Shown here: positions 23,134-38,253 of the stretch, piece after piece
Layout: the number at the start of each line of letters is the position of its first letter
Position numbering within the stretch: the stretch's first letter is position 1
Origin: Flaccisagitta enflata
Lineage: Eukaryota > Chaetognatha > Sagittoidea > Aphragmophora
Length of the DNA stretch: 64,000 nt
Reading direction: 5' to 3'
Assembly: GCA_965153355.1 (NCBI GenBank)
Contig: OZ231127.1
Location: 80,104,001 to 80,168,000 of the forward strand
Position numbers and translations under genes: made by a program
Notes under the pieces: generated by a model
Databases searched by the model: none
What the model was told of the DNA's origin: nothing
What the model saw: the letters and a program-made list of their open reading frames with translations, nothing else

Positions 23134-23639
23134 TGCGCGCCTCCGCCTTCTCTTCCCTCCCGCGGGCGCCGGTTATGACGGCTCAGATAAATCTTCATTT
23201 CACGCGCGCTGCTTTTAAACCGCGGAAACTCGTCATGATGATAACCACGTTTGTTCACAGCCACTTATAAATGGTTGAAACCTCCATATGTATAACAGGT
23301 GTTTGGAAAAAAAGTGTGTCTGTAACGAGAGAAGCTAGAAATGTGCGTTTTTTTGGGGTGTCCAGCTCTTTGTTCCCAGAGAATAGATTCAAAAGAAATC
23401 TGCAGCAGCTTGTGTTTAAGTGGTCCTTTGCAAAGGGAAACAGCGTTTTTCTGCTGGTTTTTGCTGAAAGTTTGATTTGGAGAAGTTTTTTACCTTGATT
23501 TACTTGGAAACTTTTATTAAAAAAACAAAAAACCATACACCAAAATGTCAAACCGATTGATCTCTATTCTATGCTACCTTATTTGCGTCTCTACATGTTC
23601 CATAGTGTGCGTTAACAACAGAAAACCTCTACACTTTTT

Positions 23640-24070
23640 ATTCGAACACCCACTACCGCTTTGAAAAAAAAGATGCACCTACTTTTCAGTTGACTAAACT
23701 TATATAAAAAAAAGATAATTTTTCGTTATTGAGACACTCCTTCAGATTTTCCAAAAAATTTTCAATCTAAACCCATCCTGTTTCTCTGTATCTCAAATGG
23801 TTTAGAAGCTACAGCCTTGCAAAGAGAAGCGCTAGTTTGCTAAAATGCACAATAACATAGGAATTTTGAAAATGAATTGGGCAATGTTTCCACTCAGACT
23901 TATGCCATCTATAAAGGAAAAATGTTAGCAATACTAGATTGGCGCCAATAAACTATATACTTTCAAAGGGCTTTAAAATAGTCGAAAACTTTAATTAGTT
24001 TTTCTTTGAAAATTTTAAACAAAATGAATCATTTAAAAGTGCGTCGTTATCGCGTTGCGTTTTTTTTTTT
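23640..24070. repeat. Second copy of the ~400-bp dispersed repeat
   Basis: Matches 790-1165 and 62610-62990, including TACTAGATTGGCGCC and ACTTTCAAAGGGCTT. It ends near an AAAAGTGCGTCG block followed by a T tract. A ~75-codon ORF just before it (23271-23498) is not recognisable. Confidence 0.5.
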
Positions 24071-24765
24071 TTGTTTTTTTTTTTGCCTATTCAATTGAGA
24101 AGGGAATTTCCCTACACATATGTACATCATTATATTCTGTAATTTTTTTTTCTTTTTACGTGATCAATACGAGTCTGTAATAAAGTTGCTAACTGGAAGA
24201 AACACACCGGACAAACATATTTATCTTTGACATTTTGCAACTGAGTTAAGAAAACTGTTTGGCGCCAATGGTAACAACCGAACAAGTTCATAGTATAATG
24301 AGATTTGGGCAACATTTGATGGTATGATATCTTGTGGTGTTCTGAGTGCATTGGCTTGTTCTCCTACAGAAGGAAACTTTTTTGCAGTAACCGAATTTCT
24401 CGAAACTTTTCAACCATGGGGATGTCACGCATCAAATCATGTGCCGTTTAAGGTGAAAGTGTATTTAACAATCTTAACCTGCAGTAGTAGAATTTTAGGG
24501 TCTTGAGACAACATTTTTTTCCTTTTTATTTCACTTGAAAACAAAATCACACTGAAGCCTTTGCTATCGTCGTGCTTTTATCAACAAGTTTTTCTACCAT
24601 GTAAAATCATTGATTATTGAAATTTTAACGACAGAGCAACAAACACTCAGAAAACATCGGGACCCCCACGTGAAAATTCAATTGCCAGGAAAGACGCCTT
24701 ATCTCTCTCATTCGTTCTCATTCTTTCTAAATACCACACTGCGTCTCAGCCGCTTTAAACTCCTC

Positions 24766-25310
<545 letters not shown>

Positions 25311-25799
25311 ACATGTACCTTCTCTTCTTTGTATATAATATATTTTGCTTATCTTTGGATTTTGGTGCGCTTTGATTTTCGTGTCTCTAGAGAGTAAACA
25401 ATGCGGGGGACTTAACTTAATTATTGTCGTGAACAACGCGATATTTTATCTGTCAAAGTCACCAAAGCGCGAAAATCGCTTCCCTTCGCGAATGATGATT
25501 CAATTCAATTCAGTTTCGATTGTTATTTGCATCAATTTTATCATTTTTCTGATCTGGTGCATAGTCTTAATCAATTTTCGACATTACGGAATTTTCTTTT
25601 TTTTTTTGAAAAACGGGGAAAAAATATTATCGTCGATAAACGACCATGATAGACAATCCCCCAATGAATTATGAATTTGTAAATTCAAGTATGAAAGTAT
25701 TCTATCTTAGTCATAACTGTCTATATCATTGAGATAAAGCTGAAATTCGGTAGTTTATTCACGCAAAAGTTGATAATCGATTATTGGTGTGATTTTTTC

Positions 25800-26240
25800 T
25801 GAGGCTGATGATCAGACCGATGCTTGGCTTAGATTCGAGCTTGGATGCTTGGTTTGGAGCATCAAGGCTGGGATCTGAGCCTTGACGCTCGGGTATGAGC
25901 CTCGTGGCTGGGATCTGAGCCTGGAGGCTGGGATCTGAGCCTGGAGGCTGGAATTTGAGCCTCGTGGCTGGGATCTGAGCCAAGCGGCTGGAATTCGAGA
26001 TTGAAGGCTGGGATTTCAGTCGGTAGGCTGGATTTTGAGCCTTGACGCTGTATATGAGCCTCGTGGATGGGATTTGAACCAGGAGGCTGGGATTTTAGTA
26101 ATGAGTCTGGGATTTGAGCCTGATGGCTTGGATTTGAGCCGAGAAGGGGGACATACAGAGGAGTAGAAGTAAAGAAGAAGTAATTTCCTCTTTTTGTGAA
26201 AGCATAGGTCATGGCCCTAAAGAAGGGGAAGGAGAAAGGA
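25800..26240 (+). repeat. ~20-bp satellite with a worn family B end
   Basis: About 17 units of GGCTGGGATCTGAGCCTCG type between 25800 and 26150, followed by GTGAAAGCATAGGTCATGG, a worn form of the family B end. The same satellite type occurs inside the family B copies at 31.1, 38.2 and 48.1 kb. Confidence 0.6.
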
Positions 26241-26297
26241 GAGGAAAAGAAAGCTATGGGCACAGGAGTTGATGAGGGAGAGAGAGAGAGATAGATA

Positions 26298-26566
26298 GGG
26301 GGCGTTTCTAGTCAGAGACAACCGCGTTTTGAACGGGCCACTCAGTCGCTCGCTACGTTCGTTCGCTCGCACCGCTCACTCCGCTCACTCGCTCCGCAGC
26401 GCTTCGCTTCGATACACTCGCTTCGCTCGCTTGCTCCGTTCACGGGCTCGCTCACTTACTTCGCTCACTCCCTCGTGGGACGGTTGAAATTCTTGAATAT
26501 GTGTTCACACTGTTATCGCGTTTCACAGGAAGAAACGCGTTTTTGGCGCTCACTAGAAACACGCCC
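26298..26566. mobile_element. Family C MITE, TSD ATA
   Basis: GGGGGCGTTTCTAGTCA at the left, CACTAGAAACACGCCC at the right, ATA on both sides. The interior carries TCGCTCGCTACGTTCG-like units and TTGAATATGTGTTCACAC near the right end. Confidence 0.75.
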
Positions 26567-27663
26567 ATACTGAGAAACAGAGCGAAGAAGGGAATGGAAG
26601 ATTGAATAAAAGAGCTTGGTGAAGAAAAGAGGTAAAGGAGAAAGGAAGAGGTGTGGTAGAGAAAGAGTGGGGAAGAGAGGTTAAGCGAAATGTTGAGAAA
26701 CAGAAGAGGCCAAGCAAAAAAGAAAAAAAAAAAACAGCAAAACAAAAAAAAAAAAAAAAAAAGAACGCTTACGACTTTTTTCCTATGGCATAAGTCGCCC
26801 TTACAAGTAGATTTTTCAATGTGCCAGTGGTTGGAACTGTTTCGGGAAAAAGGAAAAAAAAAACGAAAAAAAAAAATAAACAGAGACAAAACTACTTGTC
26901 ATGGGTTGACCTCAAATCGCACTATCTCATTCATGGTTTAACAACAAACCACATTTTCTCATCTTTGGTTCGACCACAAAACACGCTTCCTCATTCATGG
27001 GCTGACCGTAAAACACTTTGCCAATTCTCTGAAGGTCGTAAAACTTACTTACCCATTCATGGAATCACCTTCCGCTGAGACCTGTTTGCCAAGATATAAA
27101 GGCCATGACTCTTCCGTTCCATTACAATGATCGTTTCATTGAGGTTAATTACCATAATAACGGATCTCAAAGAAATAGCTGATCTATGCTAAATTGTGTT
27201 ATCTGATCTGATCAGCTATCTGATCGTTATTTGCGGATCTTTTCGTTGTTTTTTTTTTTTCTTTTTTGCGGAATTTTATAACTATAGTATGATTCTAATC
27301 TGTGGGGTTTAACCTCAGTTTATTCCATATGTCTCTTCAATCAACCACAAAAGTCATCAACTGCACTTCTGATACCACCTAATTTTCCACCATTTGATAA
27401 CGCTTCTGACATTGCCTCCTGAGCTGCCTCAATTTACCATTTCTGACATCACATGCCCTCATAAAACCTCGTTGATTCGCAATTTTTACATCGCCTCACT
27501 CATTCACCAAAACCTTCACCTCAACCTCCTCAATTCTTTTACTGACATCGCCATATCAGCCTTGAATCGCCATTTTTGACATCACTTGGGGTTCCTCAAC
27601 AACTTACCATTACTGACATAACATGAACCTCAGTCGTTCGCCATTTTTTATCAATATAAAATA
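26567..27663. other. Gene-free stretch
   Basis: A- and T-rich tracts near 26710-26765 and 26850-26880, and a loosely repeated CCTCAATTTACCATTTCTGACAT motif at 27370-27640 that recurs at 33015-33070. No gene seen. Confidence 0.45.
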
Positions 27664-29150
27664 ATGACAATAAAACTTTTTTTTTGTCCTAGAAAGAATG
27701 GCATCGGTGAAAAGTTTACTTTTTATGTCTAGTTTGAGATAAAAAAAAGTTTGTGCCCTTTTTCCCAAATCTCCCTTCCCAGAAGCCTATAAAGTGACCC
27801 CCCCTTTTAGGGGGTTCGAGTCACCACCAGAAAAAGACCAAATTCATGCTTTTTCACCTTGTTTTTTTTATATTTTCTTTTTGTATTTTTATAAAACCTT
27901 GGGATTGGTCTTGTTTGAAGGATATTTAGTAGTAGTATATATTATAATAAAAAATAGATGACAGTGGCCCCCAGGGGTCCCTCCAGGGGCCCCTAAATGG
28001 CCCTCAAAGGGGAAAGATTCAGAAAAATCACCTAAATAATGAGCTTTTTTTTGCTTATTCTCTTTCAAGATGTTGGAGATTTGTATTTTATGTAAAGATA
28101 CCCTCATCTAGTGGTGGGGTACACAAACAAAGCTTGGGGGCCCCTTGGGGGGCTCATTTGGGGGCCCCAAAATAGGTGAAATGGCCAAAAATGACCAAAA
28201 ACTTGACTTTTTTTAATGTCTTTTGCTTTTAAGTCAGTTCATTCATTCATCAAACCTGCATACTGTTCATAGAATGATGGATTCGTTCATGCATTCATTC
28301 ACGTATTCATTCATTCATTCTTTCATTCCTTCATTCATTTAGTCATTCATTCTTTCATTCATTTGTTCATTATTGAATATTGATTAGATAACAAATGTAT
28401 AACCAGCTGCTCACTCTTTAAAACAAGACTTGCAACTTGACATTGTCCAATGTGATATACAATGGTGGTTTAACAGTTTTTTTTGTATTGTTTTTTTTTG
28501 TTTTTGTTTTTTTTTTTTGTTTTTGTTTTTTTGTTGTTCTTTTTTCTCTTAATGTTTATTCTTTCAGCCTAGGAATACAGAAGGGGATGAGGAATTGAGG
28601 ATCGGAACCGATCACACAAATTGACACCATTTCCAGGAAGCTCTCAGGAATTATTCCATCCCAGCTGTCATTTTTCCATCTTCTGGCACCAAAAACAAGG
28701 CTGGAGAACCTGTTCTCAAAAAATTCCAGGGGTGTATGTTATTGAGTCGCCTTTGATTCCCCCCCCCCCCCATTTCCCCGCGACATGTTGCGTCATGTTT
28801 CAAAATCTATCATTTTCTTCCCCAAAAGGCAGTCAAACAGTGTAGTTAAGGTTCTAATAGTGTTTGTGTTTTACTAATCAGTATTTATGATTTGGTACTG
28901 CCAAAAGTTAAATTTTCCTCTAATTTGCTTTTTTTCTCTTTTTTCCCCTTTGGATCTTCTTCCCCATCTCCAAACCCTTTGATTCCCTCCCCCCTCCCCA
29001 CGGGGGAAACTCAATAATATACAGGCCTGAAAAATTCCCAACCAAGGGAAATGGCCAAAACTAAGTTTTTTGCTTGAATTTTTACCAAGCAATTTGACTG
29101 ATTTCGGTACCCTCCACGGCTCTCTACGGTAAAATTTTCTCCGCCAAAGC

Positions 29151-30150
29151 TACACTGCGAACCATAAAAAAGATTACAGCTGTTCTAAAAGATATTTCTC
29201 ATGAAAAAAATGACTTTTCAATATTTTTTTTGTGAGAATTGGAAAGAGTGTCATCAAATGAAGCGAATTTCACAAATCCCATGAGTTTTCATCAATTATT
29301 TTAGATTTTATGATAAAAAGAAGATAACGGTGCCAGAATCTGTGTCTGAACTACAAATTCAACAAAAAGTATTGATTAGGGACCTTTTTTATAGGATTTT
29401 TGGCATTAGCAGTGCAAGAAATCAATTGAAATCATAGATCATTTGAAAGATATTCAAAAAAACTTTCATTTGCCGCCAATCTCACATTTCTAGCTCAATT
29501 CGTTTAGACGCAGTGAAGAAAAGACTGAAGAGTATTCATTTTCAAGTTTTAAAAGGCGCATCACCAAAATGTACCTATTTAACTTCAAACGGATGTCATT
29601 TCCAAACGAATTAAGCTAGGAGGCTGGGATTGGTCTAGAATGAAAGATCGTTTGAAAATCTTTCAAATGGTCACTGATTTTGTTTACTTTCTTCTATTCA
29701 AACATGGATATTTTAAGAAAAGAAAAACATCAGTATTTTTTTAAATTTGTGGGATGAAAAAATTCCCTCAATTATCACTCATAAAGGGTTCAAATCAAGT
29801 AAAAACTTATCGAAATCAACAAAATTGAGAAAACCCTTCAAAAAATCTGTCATTTGAGCCATTTCTGGAGTTACTAGCTCAATTGGTTTACAAATTACAA
29901 TAGTTTTAGTAAAATTTGTCATTTACAAAATATCACAGAAAATCTGTTGTTTTCCTACTTAGATTTTGATACATTTGTCTTCATTTTGATATAAAATCCA
30001 ATCGAATTGATCGAATTTGATGGGACTGGTGGCAAATTGTTTGTTTTTTGAAGCTCTTTAAAATGCTCATGAATAACAATAAGATTTGTAGAATTTAAAC
30101 TATGTAAAACTATACTGAAAGTTGTAACTTTTTTTATGAGTCGCACTGTA
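29151..30150. mobile_element. 1-kb TA-flanked non-autonomous element, copy 2
   Basis: TACACTGCGAACCATAAAA at the left and TTTATGAGTCGCACTGTA at the right; same element as 1942-2887. Its right border falls directly on the broken ORF at 30151-30837, which it truncates. Confidence 0.65.
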
Positions 30151-30837
30151 TATCATAGATGAAGCCTGATTCTTTGATCTTTTCACTCGATGCAGTTTCA
30201 TGGACACGAACGGGGTAAGATGCAGCTGACACTTTTGAAATTGGCAAGTTCTCCATTGGAGAGAGGACTGGAAACCCATGTCCCCCAAGTGCACATATCT
30301 TGCGCTTCCCTTCATTGCCTAACTGGAAGAGAAATAATCTTGGTTTCTCGCTTCCATCTGAAATGGCCATCTTGATGTCAGACTTGTCAGCTCTTAGGTA
30401 TTTGGCCACATCGAGGACTGAGGCAGAGCCATCATACAGATTGTATGGTATCTTGAGAAAGGCAAATCCCATCAAAGCAGCTTAACCAACCTTATACTCA
30501 GCATGATCAAGTTGGTTTTTGGCTGTTGCCCAGGTGACATTGCAAGTGTAACATCAAATTTGCAGCAAAAGTTCTCTTCCATGGCCAAATACGCATCAAA
30601 TAGGGGGCTATTTGGATCAAACAATTTGATTTCTGATGGCAGCTTTATTTTCTCATCTTCTCCCCAATTGCATCCACCTTTTTCTTTGCTTCTGTTTCTT
30701 TCTCGGCCAACCAAATTTCTCTGACCATAGCTCGTTCTTTCAGGTGAAAACGGCAACCTGGATTGCTCCTGCATTTTTTGTCCAAGCGATGAACCCTCAA
30801 GCAACTCTATAACATCTTCAACCTGAGCTTCTGCCAT
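30151..30837 (-). pseudogene. Broken ORF, possibly KptA/TRPT1-like (tRNA 2'-phosphotransferase fold)
   Basis: Two overlapping minus-strand frames, 30837-30472 (121 codons) and 30475 leftwards (to 30151), read as one protein broken by a single-base frameshift in a short T run near 30478. The second part has VLDVAKYLRADKSDIKMAI, then KPRLFLFQLG, ICALGGHGFPV and VRVHETASSEKIKESG. These resemble the KptA pattern of a winged-helix-like start, an RA-QGHS block and an H-T/G...I...GL block, but without the standard residues in several places. The 3' part is cut off by a TA-flanked element. The family call is from memory of motifs and is weak; the broken state is clear. Confidence 0.35.
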
Positions 30838-30865
30838 GATTGTTTGAAAAGTATTTAATAATTCT

Positions 30866-31590
30866 CACTATTTGGGCAGCAGCCCCGAAGGGGATGAAGT
30901 CCTGTAGAACAGAGGTAATATGTCCATACGTCTGTACGTGCATACTTACGTCCTTCTATACCCCCTGTCCCATCCTCAGGGCTTTGTATCCTTTGGGGCC
31001 TAAATCCAAATTGTATGGCCCAAATCTAAGCAAAATGGCCCAAATCCAAGCAAAATGAGCCAAATCTGGCTAGAAAACTAGTATTCTGTTATGAGTATTA
31101 TCATTTTGGCCCACATCCAAGCCTTTGAGACCCAGATCTTGACCTCTGGGACCCAGATTCTGTTTTTAGAGACCCAGGTTCTGGCCTCAGAGACCTAAAT
31201 CCTGGACTCAGAGACCCAAATCCTGGCCTTAGAGACTCAAATCCTGGCCTCTGAGACCAAGAAATTGGTCTCTGAGACCCAGACACTGGCCTTAGAAACC
31301 CAAATCCTGGCCTGCTCCTCCCTTAACTTAACCTACAAACTACTCAAGAAGGGCAAGGGTACCATTGTCAATATACAGCATTTTGTCATTTCTCCATGTT
31401 ATTCAATTGTAATATGAATAACAGGGACAGAGGGAAGGCAGACAGAAGGACAGATGGACGGACGGACAGATTTCCCCTGTGTTCTACAGGACTTCATCCC
31501 CTTCGGGGCCGCTGCCCTGCTCCCCCTCAACCTAAATCACTTACTACCCAAGCAGGGCACGGGTACCGCTGAGCACTTACTGCATTTGGG
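30866..31590 (-). mobile_element. Family B element
   Basis: GGGCAGCAGCCCCGAAGGGG at the left and CCCCTTCGGGGCCGCTGCCC at the right are inverted, each followed inward by GATGAAGTCCTGTAGAACA. Beyond the right hairpin comes the family's 5' block GCAGGGCACGGGTACCGCTG. The interior is a ~22-bp array of GAGACCCAAATCCTGGCCT type (31110-31310) and a GGAC microsatellite. Confidence 0.65.
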
Positions 31591-32467
31591 CTGCTATTGA
31601 TTACTTGCGTTCACAACATCAAAATCCGGATTTATTTTGAATAAAATAAAGAAAATCTATTTCATTTATTCCTTCAGCTAATATGAGAAAAAAACGTAGA
31701 AAAACTCAAGACTTTGATAATTTTTGCCATTTTGGGTTCTTTGCGCCCTCCAGAAGGGCCCCTCAAGGGTCTTAAGCCATAACCTTTGTTAACTTGTAGC
31801 TCTCCTGCACTAGATGACAGTGTCTGAACAGATTCTTTGGCCCTCCATTTACTTAGTTTTTAGAAAAAATTCAAAAATGTCAAGTTTTTTGGTCATTTTT
31901 AGCCATTTTACCAATTTTGGGGCCCCTACATGACCCCCTGACAGGGCCCCCAAGCTTTGTTTGTGTACCTCACCACTAGATGAGGGTATCTTTACATATA
32001 ATACAAATCTCCGACATCTTGAAAGAGAATAAGCAAAAAAAAGCTCATTATTTAGGTGATTTTCTGATTTTCCCCCCTTCAGGGGCCACTTGGGAGCCCC
32101 TGGATGGACCCCTGGGGGCCACTGTCATCTATTTTTTTTATAACATATACTACTACTAAATATCTTTCAAACAAGACCAATCCCAAGGTTTTATATCAAT
32201 CCAAAAAGAAAATATAAAAAAAACAAGGTGAAAAAGCATGAATTTGGCCTTTTTCCGGTGGTGGCTTGAACCCCCTAAAAGGGGGGGTCACTATATGGGC
32301 TCCTGGGAAGGGCACAAACTTTTTTTTATCTCAAACTAGACATAAAAAGTAAACTTTTCACCGATGCCATTCCTTCTAGGACAAAAAAAAAGTTTTATTG
32401 TCCCATCTAATATTCATCTCAACATCCTCAATTTTTTTCCAGACAACACCTTTACAAACACGCCATT

Positions 32468-32640
32468 TTTAGTCGCTGGCTAAGCGACTCTATAAGAGGG
32501 TGTGTCCCTTGGTAGGTCTGTCTGTTTTTCTGTGTGTCCGTAACGCGAAATTTCGGATGCCGCGAAATTGACCATATTTGTGATTTTTGAGCTACAGCCC
32601 TGCCCACTGACTGACTGCCCCTGCCCCTGAGTGTAACGGG
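32468..32640 (-). mobile_element. Family A element, variant V, truncated
   Basis: Hairpin AGTCGCTGGCTAAGCGACT with CTATAAGAGGG, then GTCC-poor text including ACGCGAAATTTCGGATG, shared with 12105-12130. The 5' end is missing. Confidence 0.5.
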
Positions 32641-33240
32641 TGGTCAAAAAAAAAGTGTTTTTTTTTGTTTACTTATATCTTTTATAAAAAAATGTTTATG
32701 AAAAAAATTCTTTTTTTGCTAAAAAGATATGGTGCAGGAGAATTTGTTTCATTATTGTAATTTCTGTATATCTTTTTTATATTTTGAGCTATTTACAATT
32801 GACTCAATTTAATTTTGGACCGCTTTGAATTTTTGAAAAATTATTTTGTATAAAAACTAAAATTTTTTTATAGATTCACTATTTATAGTTAAAGATGACT
32901 CGAAACCTTGAAAAAAATCTAAGAAAAATTTTAAAAATACATGCATACAACAAAACAAAAGATACTTTTTAAAGACATTCTTTTGTTTTCTATTCAAATC
33001 TCTTTAACAAAATCTCTTTAATTTACCATTACTGACATTACCGCGATCTCCTTGATTCGCCATTTCAAGCACCACCTCCACTCCTTTTCTTTTAACCTCA
33101 ATTTAGCCAACTTTTTTCTGAAATTGCCTTTTATGCCACAGTTTCCTCTCGAGTAATGCGGTTCTTCATCCTGATTGCCTCTCTCCTGATTGCCTATGAT
33201 TAAGAAATTAATCTTTCTTAAACGTTTTTCCCCGATGATT
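32640..33240. other. Gene-free AT-rich stretch
   Basis: AT-rich DNA with no supported feature; 33015-33070 repeats the CCATTACTGACATTACC motif of 27.4 kb. Confidence 0.4.
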
Positions 33241-33244
33241 GATA

Positions 33245-33806
33245 TAAACAAGTCATCCAAGGATTGCACATGGTCAGCGGTACCCGATGCCCTGCTTGGA
33301 GTGATAGCTGAAGAAGTGGTGTGAGAGCAGGGCAGCGGCCCCAAAGGGCCGATGTCCTGTAGGACACAGGGGTGAACCATTACGTACGTATGTCCTGACA
33401 AGGCTGATTAAGGGCCTTGAAGAGCTAATTTTAGGCCTCAAACGACTGATTTTTGGCCTGAGTGGGCTGATTTTGGGCTTGAGAGGGCTAATTTGGGGCC
33501 TGAGAGGGGCCTGGGGGGGGGAGATAGTTTTGGGCCTCAGAGGACTGATTTTTGGCCTAAGTGGGTTGATTTTGGGCTTGAGAGGGCTAATTTGGGGCCT
33601 AAGAGGGGCCTCAGGGGGGGAGCTAATTTTGGGCCTCAGAGGACTGATTTTTTGCCTGAGTGGGCTAATTTTGGGCTTGAGAGGGCTAATATGGGGCCTG
33701 AGAGGGGCCTCGGGGGGGGACGTACGTACGTACGGACAGACGTACGTAATGGTGCACCCCTGTGTCCTACAGGACATCGGCCCTTTAGGGCCGCTGCCCA
33801 AAAAGT
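33245..33806 (+). mobile_element. Family B element with intact ends
   Basis: 5' block CATGGTCAGCGGTACCCGAT, hairpin GCGGCCCCAAAGGGCCG, TGTCCTGTAGGACA, then a ~28-bp array of TGATTTTGGGCTTGAGAGGG type (33410-33710), an ACGT/ACGG microsatellite, the inverted TGTCCTACAGGACATCGGCC and the 3' end GCTGCCCAAAAAG. The ORFs on both strands follow the array and are not genes. Confidence 0.65.
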
Positions 33807-34379
33807 ATAAAACATCCAATTTTAAGAGTAAAACAGTGAATTCAAGTATGAAAATTCTATAGGGAGGGGAATACGGGAGGGCAAGGGGGGAGAGCCTGCT
33901 TGGAAAAGGCAAGAATCTGTGCCTTAAATGATAGGATCTGAGTTTCAGAGGCCATAATCTGGGTGTCAGAGGATGTGATTTTGGGTTTCAAACCGTAATT
34001 GGAGATATTCAGCAACGGTGTGAACCATATTGCCTGGATTTGCGCCTCTCAGGCAAGAATTTGCTCAAAGGAGTACCCAAAGGGAGGACAGAGGTACGGG
34101 TGGATGGATAGTCAGTCTGCACTGCAAATGATATAGTATCATAAAAGGACCTTTTGGTAACCGAAAGACATTTCAAGACACTAATAAGCGAGTCGCGACC
34201 AAAAATAGACAGACATTTAAGCGCACATTCTCACACCATTTTCCCTCCTCGTAAAGAAAGCAGCCAGAAAGTGGGATTCGATTTGTTCTTTATGTTTTCC
34301 ATTTTCCCAGCGAAAGACGCAAAAGACGCAAAAGTGCCAAAAGTGGAGAAAGAAACGGAAAAAAGAAGTCCATAAAAAG

Positions 34380-37026
<2,647 letters not shown>

Positions 37027-37546
37027 GATTGACCGACCGACCGATTGACTGGTGTGGAACCGTCACGGTGTCAACGTGTCATGTGTGCGTGCGACCGAAA
37101 AAATAGCCGTAAAAGCTTTGGATGGTTACCCGTCCCCGTTGCTCCCTAGTTATTCAGTTATTAGTTGGCAGGAAAGGCAGAAGGCCAGCAGCGTAGTTGA
37201 GCCCCTGGCCTAGTTTGGGGTGTGCAAAGAAATCTCGACCGGCTGAATATTTTGAATCAACTTTGAAGAAGTGCTGTTCCTAAAGAAATAGTGCTACAGA
37301 ACCAATATTGGTCTCATTTTAAAAAGTCTTATTCTTTTTTTTCATATCTGTCCAATCTGGGGTCTGTAGCTCCATTTGTATAAAAGCAGAGCCCTTCAAA
37401 TATAATACGGATTACGGAGTATGGCGCTAGTCCAGATTTTTCTGCACATCCTGCTTTCTGATGGCAGAGAATTGATCCTTGATGCTGAGTTTTGCCTATG
37501 GACGGATAAACCGACTGACCAACTGATGGCGAGACATAACTTCTAG
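37027..37546. other. Gene-free stretch
   Basis: Begins with a short ACCG run (37031-37045). No gene or transposon end seen. Confidence 0.4.
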
Positions 37547-37665
37547 CAAGGCTAAGTAGGCCAATAAGGTGCGACGTGTAGATCGTCGAACGAATGCGTT
37601 ACCCGACCAACAGACCGACCAACCGACGGACACAGCCAGTTATAGAGGTGCTTTGTCGCACCTAA
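37547..37665 (+). mobile_element. Very short family A element, variant III
   Basis: CAAGGC start, 5' arm AGGTGCGAC, a GACCAACCGACGG core, GTTATAG, and hairpin AGGTGCTTTGTCGCACCT followed by AAAAAG. At 119 bp it is the smallest copy with both arms, and the arms match each other but not the other variants. Confidence 0.6.
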
Positions 37666-37959
37666 AAAGAGAAGAAGGAAGAGAAATAAAAACAATTTTT
37701 CCATCGATAGAAATAAAGACCATCGGCCCCCACTGGGCCTCTTCCCAAAAGAAGGACGATCATGCGGAAACGAACGACACATGTCACAGCTTTACAGGGG
37801 CAACGCTGTAAAAAAAACCGCACCACATAGATAGCCATTGGTACTATCTTTCGTCTCTATTTTTCTTCTGTCTGTTCGTCCCACCCACCCTCAATCCGCC
37901 GTCTCTCTGTCTTTCTACCTGCATCTCTGTAAGTCCGTCTGTCTGTCTTTCTGTGTGAC

Positions 37960-38000
37960 TGTGTGTCTGTTCTCTCTCTCTCTCTCTCTCTCTTTCATGC
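37960..38000. repeat. GTCT/CT microsatellite
   Basis: Worn GTCT units (37870-37965) followed by about 13 CT units. Confidence 0.85.
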
Positions 38001-38253
38001 TTTATTCTTACAAGCCAGCCCACGTGAGAGATCTGTTTTTAGATGGGTCCATGTGTCGAATATTCCTTTCCACTTTCGCTGTTATGATCTTCCCATTTTT
38101 TGGGCAGCAACTGCAAAGGGGCCGATGACCTATGCTTTCACATGTGAGGCTTCAGGATCTAAACCCTAGCTTCTTGGCTCTATCCCAGCTTCAAAGCATA
38201 AATCCGAGCCTTAAGGCCCATATCCTAGCTTCAAGACCCAAATCCCTGCCTTG

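Larger units (their letters stand above)
27664..32402. mobile_element. 4.7-kb structure bounded by ~0.54-kb inverted repeats
   Basis: The left arm 27664-28216 and right arm 31878-32402 are reverse complements over almost their whole length. Shared landmarks are GACAATAAAAC at the outer ends, TAGATGAGGGTATCTTTA, and GTCAAGTTTTTNGGTCATTT at the inner ends. Between them lie a 1-kb TA-flanked element, a broken ORF of possible KptA type and a family B element. Removing the nested insertions leaves about 3 kb. I could not find a clear target duplication, so it may be a transposon with long inverted ends or a segmental inversion. Confidence 0.5.

Noticed and set aside
27805-27830. GGTTCGAGTCACCAC resembling a tRNA T-arm
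   Set aside because: No acceptor stem, D-arm or anticodon arm around it, and the same block in the inverted copy (32.3 kb) has diverged.
33412-33912. ORFs of about 100-210 codons with regular Pro/Leu or Gly/Leu repeats
   Set aside because: They read the family B internal satellite on both strands; not genes.
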